This document shows, piece by piece, positions 25,888-36,439 of a stretch of DNA of 64,000 bases (its first letter is position 1; each line of letters starts with the position of its first letter). Under the pieces are notes generated by a model. The model was not told the origin of the DNA, made no database searches, and saw only the letters and a list, made by a program, of their open reading frames with translations. Source of the stretch: Calycina herbarum (Eukaryota; Ascomycota; Leotiomycetes; Helotiales; Pezizellaceae). The translations under genes and the position numbers were made by a program. The DNA lies in NCBI GenBank assembly GCA_001414485.1, contig LLEY01000094.1, forward strand, positions 186,001 through 250,000. Direction: 5' to 3'.

Positions 25888-26186
25888 CACGTGACATGTA
25901 TCGCTTATATCGCTTAGCGACGCGAGCGACATATTAATAGCATCGATAAGCGATGTAGGCGATATAGGAAAATAGAAGGTTCTATATATATACTAGCACG
26001 TCTGCTATCTAGATAGGAGCTTCGTGCTTAACTTTAGTTGTTAATCTTATCATCTTATTTAACATCTTTGATATAAGTAACGAGTTCACTTCTAAGTGAA
26101 CAAACCTATCGCGTCTGTACTTCTTACCTATATACCAACCTTCGAGACTTGGTTATCTTTGTTTAGTTCGTTTGAGTTTCGTTACA
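25888..26186 (+). repeat. solo chromovirus LTR, right part
   Basis: Begins with the duplicated CACGT and continues the copy A-type LTR, including the GCGAT units (25905-25965), to the end GTTACA at 26186. AGATA follows at 26187-26191. No internal chromovirus sequence adjoins it, so it is a solo LTR in plus orientation that was later split by another element. Confidence 0.88.
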
Positions 26187-26191
26187 AGATA

Positions 26192-26560
26192 CTACTATTA
26201 AGTAAATAAGCTATATAGGTCTTAATCGTCAATACTAGATATTATTATTCTATAGTAGAGGAAGGCATTTTAGAGCTTATAGAGGTGTGAAAACTCTAAT
26301 TCTAGCCTTAAAATACCGATCCGACTTAAACTTAGCTCTACAGCTTCTAATAAAAGAGCTAGAGGTTCGTAAGATATACCGCGTATAGGTGTTAAGTCTT
26401 TGCATCCCAGCCCCCAGGGAATACTTCTAAGACTTTTGAATATAACGCTGGGATGGATGTATATATTTCATATAGTCTAATTTGTATCCCCTGTTCCGTT
26501 TCGGTGCACAGTACCTACTATCTTCTTTCTTTTTTACCAGAAATTATTAACAAGCATGTC
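26192..26560. other. AT-rich transition with no gene seen
   Basis: The base composition shifts here from the RIP-mutated block to ordinary gene-bearing DNA. I see no ORF or repeat match. A 9-bp inverted repeat, CATCCCAGC at about 26402-26410 and GCTGGGATG at about 26449-26457, could form a hairpin. Confidence 0.6.
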
Positions 26561-26569
26561 ACACCATAG

Positions 26570-28460
26570 AGAGCACCGAGAAACAAGTTCCCACCCCCGA
26601 CACCAGAGGAAACCCCGTTCTATTCCCGCAAAGTCTCAAAAAACCCGACAAAAGTATGGCTCAGTTCATACCTCTACACATACCACCATCGAACTTACAA
26701 CGGCCAAGTCTACAACGGTGTTAAGCCTTTGACTTTCGATGAAAACCAAGGTACTTCTCCTTTTTGCAAGTCTACCAAATATTTGAATAGTACTAATCAT
26801 CACCCATAATAGTCCCTCAAGAATGTACATTCCTATGCTTCCTGAGCATAGAAACTGATAGATCTATCATCGCTATGACCTGGCTCCTCCTCGCCATCGC
26901 CATCGTTACCAAATAATCTACCTCGTCTTTACAGTCCTTTTCGTCCTCGCCAAAACCACGGGTTACTACTCTCAAAGTCCTGACTATCCATTCTATAAGA
27001 ACAGTCGTTTCAAGGAATGATCTGCAGCTATTCCTTCTGCTCAAGATTGCAGTGCATTTATCTCTGCAATCCGAAACTCCTCAATTGGTCGAGAATTGAA
27101 CCCAATTTATCAGGACTATGACTACTAAATCCGAATTCGCGAATGGGTCTAGGCACGACTGGTGCCAATTTGCAAGTTGTTTTCACGATTTCAAGGTCAT
27201 ACCTTCGACTGCCCCAGACTCGATTGTCGGATTGACGACTTTTGATATTTGGGCTGAGCTAAATATGACCGCCATCACCCCCCTGTTGACGTTGGTAACA
27301 CGCAATTGGACTCTATACAAGAAGTAAGGCGAAAAATGCAAATTCTCCTTCAAGGAGCTTGGTATCATCGATTGGGGAGTGTTGCTATATTCCTTCTGTG
27401 GTCCAATAATCTGGTGATGGATCTCCTTTGTCCGTTTCCTCCAGGATCCAGTCCCAAACGCCACGTTATCAATCTTCGCATGGGCAACAACCTGGCTTTT
27501 GGCCTCTAACATCTATTATCACCCTTTCTCTTGTATCTTCTACAATCGTCCTTACCTCCATCACTTCCTTTCATTTATTCTACCACTTCTCACAATTTCC
27601 CAATGGGGCGCAACAATCTACCTCCTAGCTATGGGGTGGTCAGACAACCTCCAGAACTACGCCGCTGTGAGGGTTGGAACCCATGATAGAGGCTCGGGCC
27701 ATGCCCTCGCTAAGCACTGACCAAAGTCCCCGCTCAGCACTGGCCATTACCCCACTGCCAAGCAAGTCTCTTCTATTCTATTCTTTTGACATCATATGTC
27801 TCTTGGAATCTTCCAGAAGCTCTTCCTCTCTCTGTATATATGGAGGAAGAGCTTACATGTATGTAGTCTTCACGCACTTCTTAATTGAATATTTGAAACC
27901 GCACCTTTGAGTTGTTCGAGGTCTGGCCTCTCACAGCCGCAGCCAAAACTCACTCGTGCATTAAATCCCTCCTCACCACCGCTCCCGGAACCCTATCCCC
28001 ATATTGCACAACCCAACGCCTATGTTCCGATTCCATCCTTTTTAGTAGCCCTCCCTTCTACTGGGCGTTCCAAGAACACAATATCTATCTAGGCGGCATC
28101 GCATTCCTCTCAATTCTCACTCTCGTAGCCCTTCAACCCTTTATCTTCACTCTCCTCACAAAAGTGTCTTGGAACTCGACGAAACCGAAATATACGTGGC
28201 GTCGCCAATTCTGGAGGGTCGATATAGGACCTATCTTGTGACAGGGCCTGGCAGGTGTTTTTGCGATTTTTTCTATGTGGGATGGCGAGCGCGGTACTTA
28301 TTGACCTTTGAAAAAAATATTGATCGGGAGGCTCCGATGGTGGCTGATATGGGTTGTCGTGCTGTGCATGTGGGTTTAAGTTCTTAGAGGTATTATTTGA
28401 ATTTGGGTGATTATGCGAGGGTTTTGCGTGTTGTGAGGCCGTGGTTTAATGCGTGATGAA
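26570..28460 (+). pseudogene. decayed multi-pass membrane protein gene
   Basis: Segments of one fungal membrane protein can be followed across several frames. The first is near 26600-26750 (KVWLSSYLYTYHHRTYN), then a GT-AG intron (about 26751-26812). Next come VPQECTFLCFLSIETDRSI and a transmembrane segment that shifts frame into QIIYLVFTVLFVLAKTTGYY. At 27118-27720 one frame is broken by TAA (27325) and TGA (about 27413) and holds hydrophobic segments such as WGVLLYSFCG and FAWATTWLLASNIYYHPF. Later pieces lie in two other frames (27912-28241, 28169-28387). With at least two stops and three frame changes it is almost certainly inactive. I recall the pattern from hypothetical fungal proteins but know no function. 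Confidence 0.7.
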
Positions 28461-29086
28461 GATGACAAGATTACGGGGCTTCTTGATTCTTTGTGCATGT
28501 GCACGGTTACTGGCCGGTGGAATGGTTTGATTTAATTTATGGGAAAGAGGAAGCCCATCCACCAGGAAAGGTTTGTTCTCTACTTGGTTATTCTGCGTGA
28601 GATTTTTTCAGTCTTGAAAAAGAGAATTTGGATCGAAAAACGAAAGAGAGGCCAATGACAACAGCGGCGCCACTTTTTGGTCCTCTGCAAGTATGCTCAT
28701 GATATAAATGCCCTAATGGGCATTGTATCTTCTTATCTCATATATTTATGCACCTCACTGTTGGGCGCGTGGAATTAAGTGGGGTGTCATGTTGATCATT
28801 TGCTGACAGAGAACTCCAGCACAACCCATCCAATAATAATCAATAAAATAAGTGCAGGTAAGTTGGTGTTTGTTGGTTTTAAATTCAAACAGACAAATAG
28901 GCTAAAGCAAATGAGTTTGCTGACCTCTATCACCTGGATTGAAAAACATCCTCATTTTAAGTTCAAACCTTTACTGTTTCTGGAAGTTGTGCCTTCAAGA
29001 AAGTGCGTGATATCTTTTCCGTCTGTACGCGCCTCCTAAGATAGAGTCTCTGCCCGCTCATATAGTACTCCTGAAACTTTCACACT
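28461..29086. other. intergenic, nothing supported
   Basis: Between the membrane-protein pseudogene and the methyltransferase. Short open frames here (for example 28779-29039) lack recognisable motifs or composition, and I do not call them genes. Confidence 0.6.
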
Positions 29087-30541
29087 ATGGCGAGGATCAT
29101 GGAATTGACTGGTATTATCTCTGCCAACACGGAGAAAATAGACCATTTTTTTGCTTCACACAATACACCAACGCCTTCTTTCAATATCGACTCCCCCGAA
29201 TCCCTGGACCTTCCGAATGATCTCCAGAACTGTCGGGAGCTTGTCATTGACGCTACCACGGAATTAAAAGAGCTCCTTCAAGGTCCAAAGCAGGTTTTGA
29301 TGAGTAATTCTGTAAGTACGTTTTGAGTTTATTCACGAGCGGTGTTATCTGACGGTTCTCCTTAGGGGAATCAGCTTGTCAGCCTACATGCCATCTACCA
29401 TTACAACATGGCACAGACTGTTCCAGTAGGAGGTGAATCGACTTTCGAGGAGATTTCAAAGTTGTGTGGATTAAATGAGCCTGATGTGCGAAGAATCCTC
29501 CGACATGCAATGGCCCATCGGATCTTCCGAGAACCTCGCAAAGGAATCGTTATCCATACGGCGATATCTAAACTGCTAGCGGAAAACCAACAATTAAGAT
29601 CATGGGCTGGTGTATGTGTCGAAGAAATGTGGCCTTCAGCTGTGCAGGTAATGTGAACCACCATTAAGACATGTATTCTTACTAATTGAATTCAGACTAT
29701 TCCTGCCATGGTGAAATGGCCTAATTCTGATGAGCCAACACACACCGTAACAACTTCTCCATACCTTTTACCTGATCATTACTGACCTTGATAAAGGGAT
29801 TTTCTATTGCCAACAATACCCAGGACAAAATTTATGCAGAACTCGAGAAGGAACCGAAACGAGCGGCTCGGTTTGGTCAAGGGATGTCAGCCTTTATTAC
29901 TAGCTCCGGTTACGAATTGCACCACCTTGTCGACTATGGATTGTGGGCATCTATCAACGGAGGAACTGTGGTAGATCTTGGAGGCTCACATGGAGATGCC
30001 ATGATATCTCTTGCTAGAAGATATCAATCTCTAAAGTTCATAGTCCAAGATCTGCCGAGCACAATCGACAGTCGACCTTCACTTCCAATAGAACTTGCTG
30101 ACCAAGTGAGTTTTATGTCTCATGACTTTCTTACGGAGCAGCCTGTCAAGAACGCCGAAGTTTACTACTTCCGTTGGATATTTCATAACTGGTCTGATGG
30201 TTTTTGTTTACGAATACTTCGTAATTTAATACCAGCATTGAAGCAACACTCGAAAATCGTGATAAACGATGCTTGCTTGCCAGAACCAAATACACTCGGG
30301 TTGATGGCGGAGAGGAGAATAAGGTATGTACCTCATTCTTGGTTCTTGTGTGGTTTTAATTGGAACTAGGTCAATGGACCTCTCCATGTTGCAAATTCAA
30401 AATTCGCGGGAGCGAGAACGACAGGACTGGGAAGCGCTTTTCAGAGAGGCAGATCCAAGATTCAAGTTCCTGGGCGTTGAACAGCCTCAGGGGTCAAAGT
30501 TGGCTTTTATTGAAGCCAGCTGGGAGGGTTTGGAAGATTGA
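29087..30541 (+). CDS. SAM-dependent O-methyltransferase (fungal secondary-metabolism type)
   Basis: Five exons join in frame: 29087-29311, 29366-29647, 29696-29746, 29797-30323 and 30370-30541. They give 418 residues, close to the usual 400-440 for this family, and all introns are 46-54 bp GT-AG. The N-terminal third is the helical dimerisation/winged-helix part (VSLHAIYHYNMAQTVPVGG, ISKLCGLNEPDVRRILRHAM). The SAM-binding motif is VVDLGGSHGDAMISLARRY, followed by FRWIFHNWSD, the segment bearing the catalytic-base histidine in plant- and fungal-type OMTs. It would transfer methyl from SAM to a hydroxyl of a small aromatic or polyketide substrate in the cytosol. The substrate cannot be told from sequence. 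It is tail to tail with the nicotianamine synthase gene. Confidence 0.92.
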
Positions 30542-31376
30542 ATATGTTAACCGAGGTTCTTGGTGGCTCGTTCTTGGTGGCTCCATGTGCAGAGGTCTTC
30601 TTTTCACTCCTTTTTATTGTGAATAGATGGAGGTTTTGATTAATCGCAATTTTAAATTGGCTAGTTCTTGTTACAACAACATCATTCATTTATAAGTCCA
30701 TTTCTTGGAAAGTCTAATATTGAGTAAACTTTAACAGACGCTATGTTGTGAATGTCTGCCCACACGCTTTGATAATATCTGAGACACTAAACCCAGCATT
30801 CGGTAAAGGATGGAGACATTGCCATCACTGTCAACTCAACCTTCGAGATTCAACCCAGACACTTACAACACAAGACAAGAGTTCCTCGCCAGATCGAGCT
30901 ACCTACGATTCAATTACTAAACACTTGTTGTGGAAATTCAAGATGTAGGCCTATTAGAATGATCGGAATATGTTTTATTTTTGGGTGTAACACTGGTTGA
31001 TTCATTGGGGGTGAAGCTGGTTGGGAGGTGCATTGTGCTGCTATTTGTAGGTTATCTACGAATCGCCGATGTAAGACGACTTCAATGGAGCCTCGTTTTT
31101 TTTAATGGGGCTTCATCAGAACCGAGAAGTTTTATTTCACCCAATCAAAAGAAATCGCGGCTGGTGGTCCAGTAATGATATTAGAGACTATCTTTCCATG
31201 ATTCATCTATTTCGTCCCATTATTACCCGTCTTGAACATCTATCTACGGATACATCTCATCAAATGTCCAAGAATCATTTTTCTTTAAGTTCTTTTTACC
31301 CGCCCGGTATCCAGAAATCTACCCATTCGCTCGCTTTCATTCCGCCATTCGGTCTGACAAACTTCGAATATCTAAC
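30542..31376. other. convergent intergenic region, nothing supported
   Basis: Shared 3' region of the methyltransferase (plus) and nicotianamine synthase (minus). Short frames such as 30748-30948 and 31105-31380 show no recognised protein, and I reject them. Confidence 0.6.
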
Positions 31377-32450
31377 TTAACCAACCAATCCGACCTTGGG
31401 CCCGACTTTCCCAACAACAACACTGTTAACAACATGCGTCTTAGGATGAACGACCAAACACAATTCCAGCCCCTTATCACCAATAACACCGATAGTAGTA
31501 GGGTCGAAAACGGGATAACAGAGTCCACGTAAACCATCCACACTTCGGATAACCAACAAAGCTCCTTTTCGCATGCGGGAAACAATGCTTCGGAGGGTCA
31601 TCTCCTTCTCAACTTGCGTGGAACCGACGAGTGCTGCAAGGAAGACAACATCATACTCGGAAAGGTCGGAGGAGGGTGCTTTCGTGGCTGATCGGAGTGA
31701 AGAGGAGAGGGACGATGAAGAAGTTGGAGACACGTCAGCAGATCCCTGGTGGAACTCCATTCCTTTCGCAGTCTTTCCAAGGTTTCGACATAGGGCTTGG
31801 GAGAGGGAGATTGCCTCAGGGTTGTGGTCAACGTTCAGGACCGTGATCTCGTCTTCCTCCTGCGTCTGTTTCTTTCCCAATAAAGAGCGCAACCACGCAG
31901 CCCAGCCTTTGGGTTTCGAAGGGGGAAGTTGAGCCTTAAGTTGTTCGAGAGCGCACAGACTGGTAAGTGGGAGGGGACCAGAACCGATGAACGCAACTTT
32001 TCGAATTGGACGTGGGTCAACGGCATAAAGGGATGCGAGTTCAAGACGAGTTAGGTCGACGTAGTTATTGAAGTAGGGGAACTCATAGAGTTTCTCTTCC
32101 GCTTTTGAATCATCCACTCCAGCAACCAGTTTCGAATAGTAACTTTCCAACTCAAACTCAGCCTGAGAACACAGAGAGTGCAAAGAAGGCAGGATTTGCA
32201 GGATCCTTGAATCTGTCAAAATTGCTTGAGATGTGGTGTCGGGGATTGACTTGAGACAGATGCTCATTAGTGCTTGGAACAGACCGTTGACTGTTTCGCA
32301 TGGTTTTAGGTGTTCGGTTTGCGCCCGCACGTGGAGTTGCGCGTGTATGTTGATGATTTGGGTGACGTAGCTTTCGATTTCTGCTTTTTCGGCTGCTCGA
32401 CTGTGGGTTGGTGTTGAGCTTGAGCTTGATGGAGGGGTTGGTTGTGTCAT
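31377..32450 (-). CDS. nicotianamine synthase
   Basis: A single-exon gene of 357 residues, slightly longer than the roughly 300-330 typical of the family because of a Ser/Thr-rich N-terminus and a low-complexity insert near residue 250. The diagnostic segment VAFIGSGPLPLTSLCALEQL (SAM-binding loop) is followed by ITVLNVDHNPEAISLSQALC and YDVVFLAALVG, and FPYFNNYVDLTRLEL lies upstream. Family enzymes condense aminobutyrate units from SAM to make nicotianamine or related metal chelators; fungal homologues are known. Likely cytosolic, with a role in metal chelation or in making a small-molecule metallophore. The frame is fully open, so it is probably functional. The start is the first ATG of the frame. 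Confidence 0.93.
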   Translation of the reverse strand: MTQPTPPSSSSSTPTHSRAAEKAEIESYVTQIINIHAQLHVRAQTEHLKPCETVNGLFQALMSICLKSIPDTTSQAILTDSRILQILPSLHSLCSQAEFELESYYSKLVAGVDDSKAEEKLYEFPYFNNYVDLTRLELASLYAVDPRPIRKVAFIGSGPLPLTSLCALEQLKAQLPPSKPKGWAAWLRSLLGKKQTQEEDEITVLNVDHNPEAISLSQALCRNLGKTAKGMEFHQGSADVSPTSSSSLSSSLRSATKAPSSDLSEYDVVFLAALVGSTQVEKEMTLRSIVSRMRKGALLVIRSVDGLRGLCYPVFDPTTIGVIGDKGLELCLVVHPKTHVVNSVVVGKVGPKVGLVG

Positions 32451-33613
32451 GTTTGTGATTTTTGGGTCTTGGTGATGTGAGGTATCGGATGTAAGTGATG
32501 AGACTATTGTTATTCGGTTACTGGGATAAGATACTTCTGGCGATCGCTTGAAGGTTCTTGAGGATATAAAAGATTTGAAAATATTAGAAGAGACAGAATG
32601 TTCGGTCTTTTATATCCCACGATCGCCCTTCGTTACACTGTTCTCCAGAACTCCACTCGGGTCTCGCTGTGATTCAAACAAGCGAAACAAGACAATCTAC
32701 GCGAGTGAGGACAAAGGTATTGTAGTGTGAATGACTTTAAAGGAAGTGAATGGTGGGTATTGTGGACAATGAATTGATGATTCACTTGAGGCTGAAGGAT
32801 AGCAATAAAGAAAGGGAAGAATGGAGGAGAGAGGTTGAGGTGATATTTACAATCACCACCCACCCCACTGTAAAAACCTCCCCATACATCTCTTTGCATC
32901 CATCACCATGCATGGACAAGGAAGAAAGCTTCTTGTCGTTCATCTGATAGAGGAGCTTGCATGAACTTCCCTGTATCCTTCCGAGTTGTTTCCCGAGATA
33001 TGAAAAGAGGTAGTGAGCGAGTACCAGAGACTCGGTCAACCCTAAAGACAAACCCACGTGGAAAAAGCCAGAAAACACCATTTATCCAGCACTTGCTAGG
33101 TACAAATCGACTCCAAACTATATTAAAGAAGAGGAATACATTTGAAAAAAGGAAAACACGGGAGATCATTCCATCATTTAAGAATACCAAGCCAAGACAA
33201 AATTCGACAGCACACCTACCCATCAAGGTTTTTCCCCGCCCTCGCCCCACAATAGCAACTTCTCTTTTCATCTGTCTCACTCCAACCATAACTTCAACCA
33301 ATAATGAAAACGAGATTTATAAGGCGGAAACTTTTATTCGTGAGTTTGTACAAGTCGCATTCTCTGGGGACTGGACCAAAATATCCCGAGAAGCGCAGAG
33401 AGCAGAGGGCTGGCAAGAATTGGCACCATCGAGTGATCAAAGTAGGAGTTGCTAGTATAAAATAATCAAGCTGTTAGCTTACGTGTCGAAATATATGTGT
33501 ATTCGCTGAGGTACAAATTGAAGTTATCGAAAAGTAGAATGCTGATCCGAAGTTCATCTAGTTGGTGTAAGTACTTCTCTTGAGATTTGATTCCAAACAG
33601 CACATGCAAGCTC
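32451..33613. other. intergenic, includes the nicotianamine synthase promoter; no supported gene
   Basis: Overlapping open frames on both strands (plus 32961-33455, minus 32903-33301) reach 130-164 codons, but their products are unrecognised and of biased composition. The purine/pyrimidine-skewed sequence explains the open frames. The first few hundred bases should hold the promoter of the minus-strand gene. Confidence 0.5.
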
Positions 33614-34144
33614 GATCTGGTATGTTTTATCTGACAATTATATTATTGACCAATTATACACTGATTTCAGCAATTTCTCGGACTTTGTAGAATAATTATT
33701 CAATCCACCAATTATATATATAGAGTTAAATATCAGGTTATTCCCACTTTTTATCGTATAAGTGTCCTAACCACAACATGCTCGTAACCCATTCAGAACT
33801 CATATACACTTAAAAGAAAGCATTTCCAAGATCGGTGGGAGGGGGATAATGCGGAGGCTATTGCTCTTCAAGAGGATTTAGATAGCCACTTTGCTCATGA
33901 TGTAGAAGAGATATGGGGATCAAAGAGAGTGAAAGAGAGTTAAAGAGAGTGAGAAGAGAGGTCTCGAAAAGAGGGTAGAAAAGGGGGGCAAGTGGGGCAC
34001 TTCAGCTGGGAAAGGATGGAAATGGGAATAGCTTCACTTTTATTTATTGGTGAACAAAATCATTATCCTGCAAAGTCCGATATATTGATCAATTCCTTAT
34101 ATAATTGACCAATTCCATAATTGTCAGATAAAACATACCAGATC
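33614..34144. mobile_element. TIR element, non-autonomous, about 530 bp
   Basis: Exact inverted repeats of 28 bp (beginning GATCTGGTATGTTTTATCTG) lie at 33614-33641 and 34117-34144, with weaker matching for about 17 bp more. A short coding remnant (about 33833-33943, segment LQEDLDSHFAHDVEEIWG) ends in TAA. A purine-rich tail and GGAATAGCTTCA resemble the right end of the element at 36440-37798. It lacks a complete transposase; I cannot assign a superfamily. Confidence 0.75.
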
Positions 34145-34252
34145 ACATATGCCTCTATTTCGATTCCTCAAGGTAGTGCTGTTGACGATTAATATTACAA
34201 ATCAGTGAATCTTCCCCAACATCCCCCTCTAGCCACAGCCAGAGGCGATATA

Positions 34253-36140
34253 TCAAAAGTCTTTTCCCAGCCAATCCGTCGGCAAATTTGGAAACCGTGA
34301 TTTAGGAATCCCTTCTGATTCCTTCCAATCATCAGAAGGCAGTCCGCCTCTACTCAAGAAGTGGTCGGATTCGGCATCGACAAGTAACTCCCCTCCAAAC
34401 TCTTTCAAGACATCGACAACCTCATGTTGGTTGTAGAGCGTGGCCATGTACACAGGATCGCGAGAATCTGGAGAATCAGGGTAGTTGGGGGAAAACCCAT
34501 ATTCCAGGAGGGCCCGTACAATCCTCGCGCGTCCCTCCTGGGCAGCCTTCAGAAACCAATTAACACTGGTGTGCAATATTTTCAAAAGCGCATTTTTATC
34601 GAGGCCCATTTCCACAAGCCAGCGGAATGTTGGTACGTGGTCTCCCTCTATGACGCGCTCAACCAGTGATTCAATACCATAGTGGTTTTGAACATATTCT
34701 TCTCCAATCAAGAGCTTCAGGCATCCAACATGTCCCTCCAGCCCCCGCCAGAAAGGCCAAGAAAGGTCTTCAAAACCCACTCCATGTTTTTGAAGTAAGC
34801 GTATAATATTTGCGTGGCCGTAGGTGGCAGCAGGCTCTAGGCCAACTTCTTTTGAGATTTCAGCAAATGGTAAGTCTGAACGCATCCCTTCCTTGTCCTC
34901 TAGCTGGCCAAGCATCATTCTGACGACCTTGATGCTGCCATAAGCGGAGGCCTCATATAGAGCGACGTTTGCCAGAGTCTTCAATTCCTTTCGGCCACCT
35001 CTGGTCCTAAATTCTTTTCTGGCTAGCAAAATCAGGATGATTTCGACACGGTCGCCTCGGCATGGTGCAAGTAAAGATTCCTTTATTTGGCTTTTCGAAA
35101 ATTTATAAACTGGAGTTATGAGGAGTTGAACTATATCATGGTGACCCGAGAAAGATGCTATTGTCAAGGGGGTACCATGGTGGTTCATAAGACTTCCGTC
35201 ATTCTCTGTGCCTGGATACTTGCCATCCCTATAGACTTGATATGGGAGCATGAGTGGCTGCCAAGCTTGTATTGTATGCGGATCGGCACCATTACTGATC
35301 AAAAGGCGAAGAATTTCAAGTTGACCCCACCGTGCTGCTAAATGTAATGGCCGACCAAAATACTCGCTCTCGCAATTTACATCGATTACATTCTCCGAGA
35401 GCAATGCCCGAACAATGTTGATATCTCCAACAATAATGGCGGCACTGAGGGTGTTGTGTTTTGTCGTGTCGCAATTTGAAGAGGGGTTGCGGTTTTGGAG
35501 GTATTCGTCGCATTGGTCTTTCTTTTCCAATTTAGACTCTACATACCAGCCTGTGCGCAGCTCATGCTCGCTATCCCACTATATAAAGTTAGCGAGATTT
35601 CATACAAGTGTTTGCACATGCTAAAATGCCGGAAAGCACCAGGAGAAACCAGCGCACAAGGAACGTTCTTACATCCAAATAAGAGGCGGCAGATTCGCAG
35701 ATTCTCAAGGCACGCTTCCTTTGCTCATCCGTTGGCAACGAAGATTCATCATTGACCGCCTTTATCGCAAGTCGAATATGAGCAAGAACAGCATGCTCTG
35801 GATCAGCTTTTATTTGAGCAAAAATGAGCATGCCCATCAAAGGTGGACTCATTTTCGAGGTTTGATCAAACGCGATTCTGTCGTTACATAAGTAGGCGTT
35901 CAAGAACTCGGTCAAGCCACGCGTGAATAGGGCCCTCTCGATCAACGAGGTAACTAAGTGTGATGGATTGAAGGATGGCATCATTGAAGAAGTCTATTAC
36001 TGTCAGTAGTTGGCGCTGTGAACGTCAAAAGACTTACGGCCCGTGACTCGCAATCGCAAGCATTTTCGTAGACCGATTTGTGCTAATAGGGCCTTGAAGA
36101 TGTGACCAACTATTTCTGGCGGGAATCTTTGGAGACCCAT
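34253..36140 (-). CDS. F-box-like/ankyrin-repeat protein, probably frameshifted
   Basis: The last exon (34253-35578) encodes at least five ankyrin repeats (GRPLHLAARWGQLEILRLL, GTPLTIASFSGHHDIVQLL, and later EGRARIVRALLEYG). The intron at 35579-35672 joins it in phase to an exon ending SAASYLD. Upstream, exon 1 (about 36038-36140, from the ATG at 36140) carries an F-box-like start, LQRFPPEIVGHIFKALL. A short intron at about 36000-36037 precedes FFNDAILQSITLSYLV. That segment and the following one (MSPPLMGMLIFAQIK) lie in different frames, so a one-base shift near 35890 breaks the reading. Ankyrin repeats mediate protein contacts and the F-box would recruit ubiquitin ligase. It may be a recent pseudogene or contain a sequence error. 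Confidence 0.7.
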
Positions 36141-36439
36141 GGCTTCAGTGATGAACAAGTTCGCAAGAAACCTTGATGGGAGCTCGGAGATCACAAGCAA
36201 GGTGTTGCGATGGCGATGGTGTTTTATTAAACGGTTTGCTCGAAGGTGAAAAGTTGAGGGAGTCGCTGATAGTCGAGATCGCAGGTGAAGCGGGTTGGCA
36301 TGTGATCTAAATCTAGCACTACTTCTCTTGAAGACCTAGGAGCATCTAACAACAACAAATCTCTTTCGGTCGACCAGATACCGTAGAGTTTTATAAGAGT
36401 CGGTATAGGTCTAACTGGATGGGATAATTACGGGGGATC
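36141..36439. other. spacer, no gene seen
   Basis: Upstream of the ankyrin gene and left of the TIR element. I looked here for the missing N-terminal half of the adjacent P450 and found no matching reading. Confidence 0.55.

Noticed and set aside
27674..27910. 78-codon frame in the membrane-protein pseudogene
   Set aside because: It is in a different frame from the recognisable protein segments on both sides.
32903..33455. Overlapping 132- and 164-codon frames on both strands
   Set aside because: No domain, odd composition and mutual overlap; nothing favours either as a gene.
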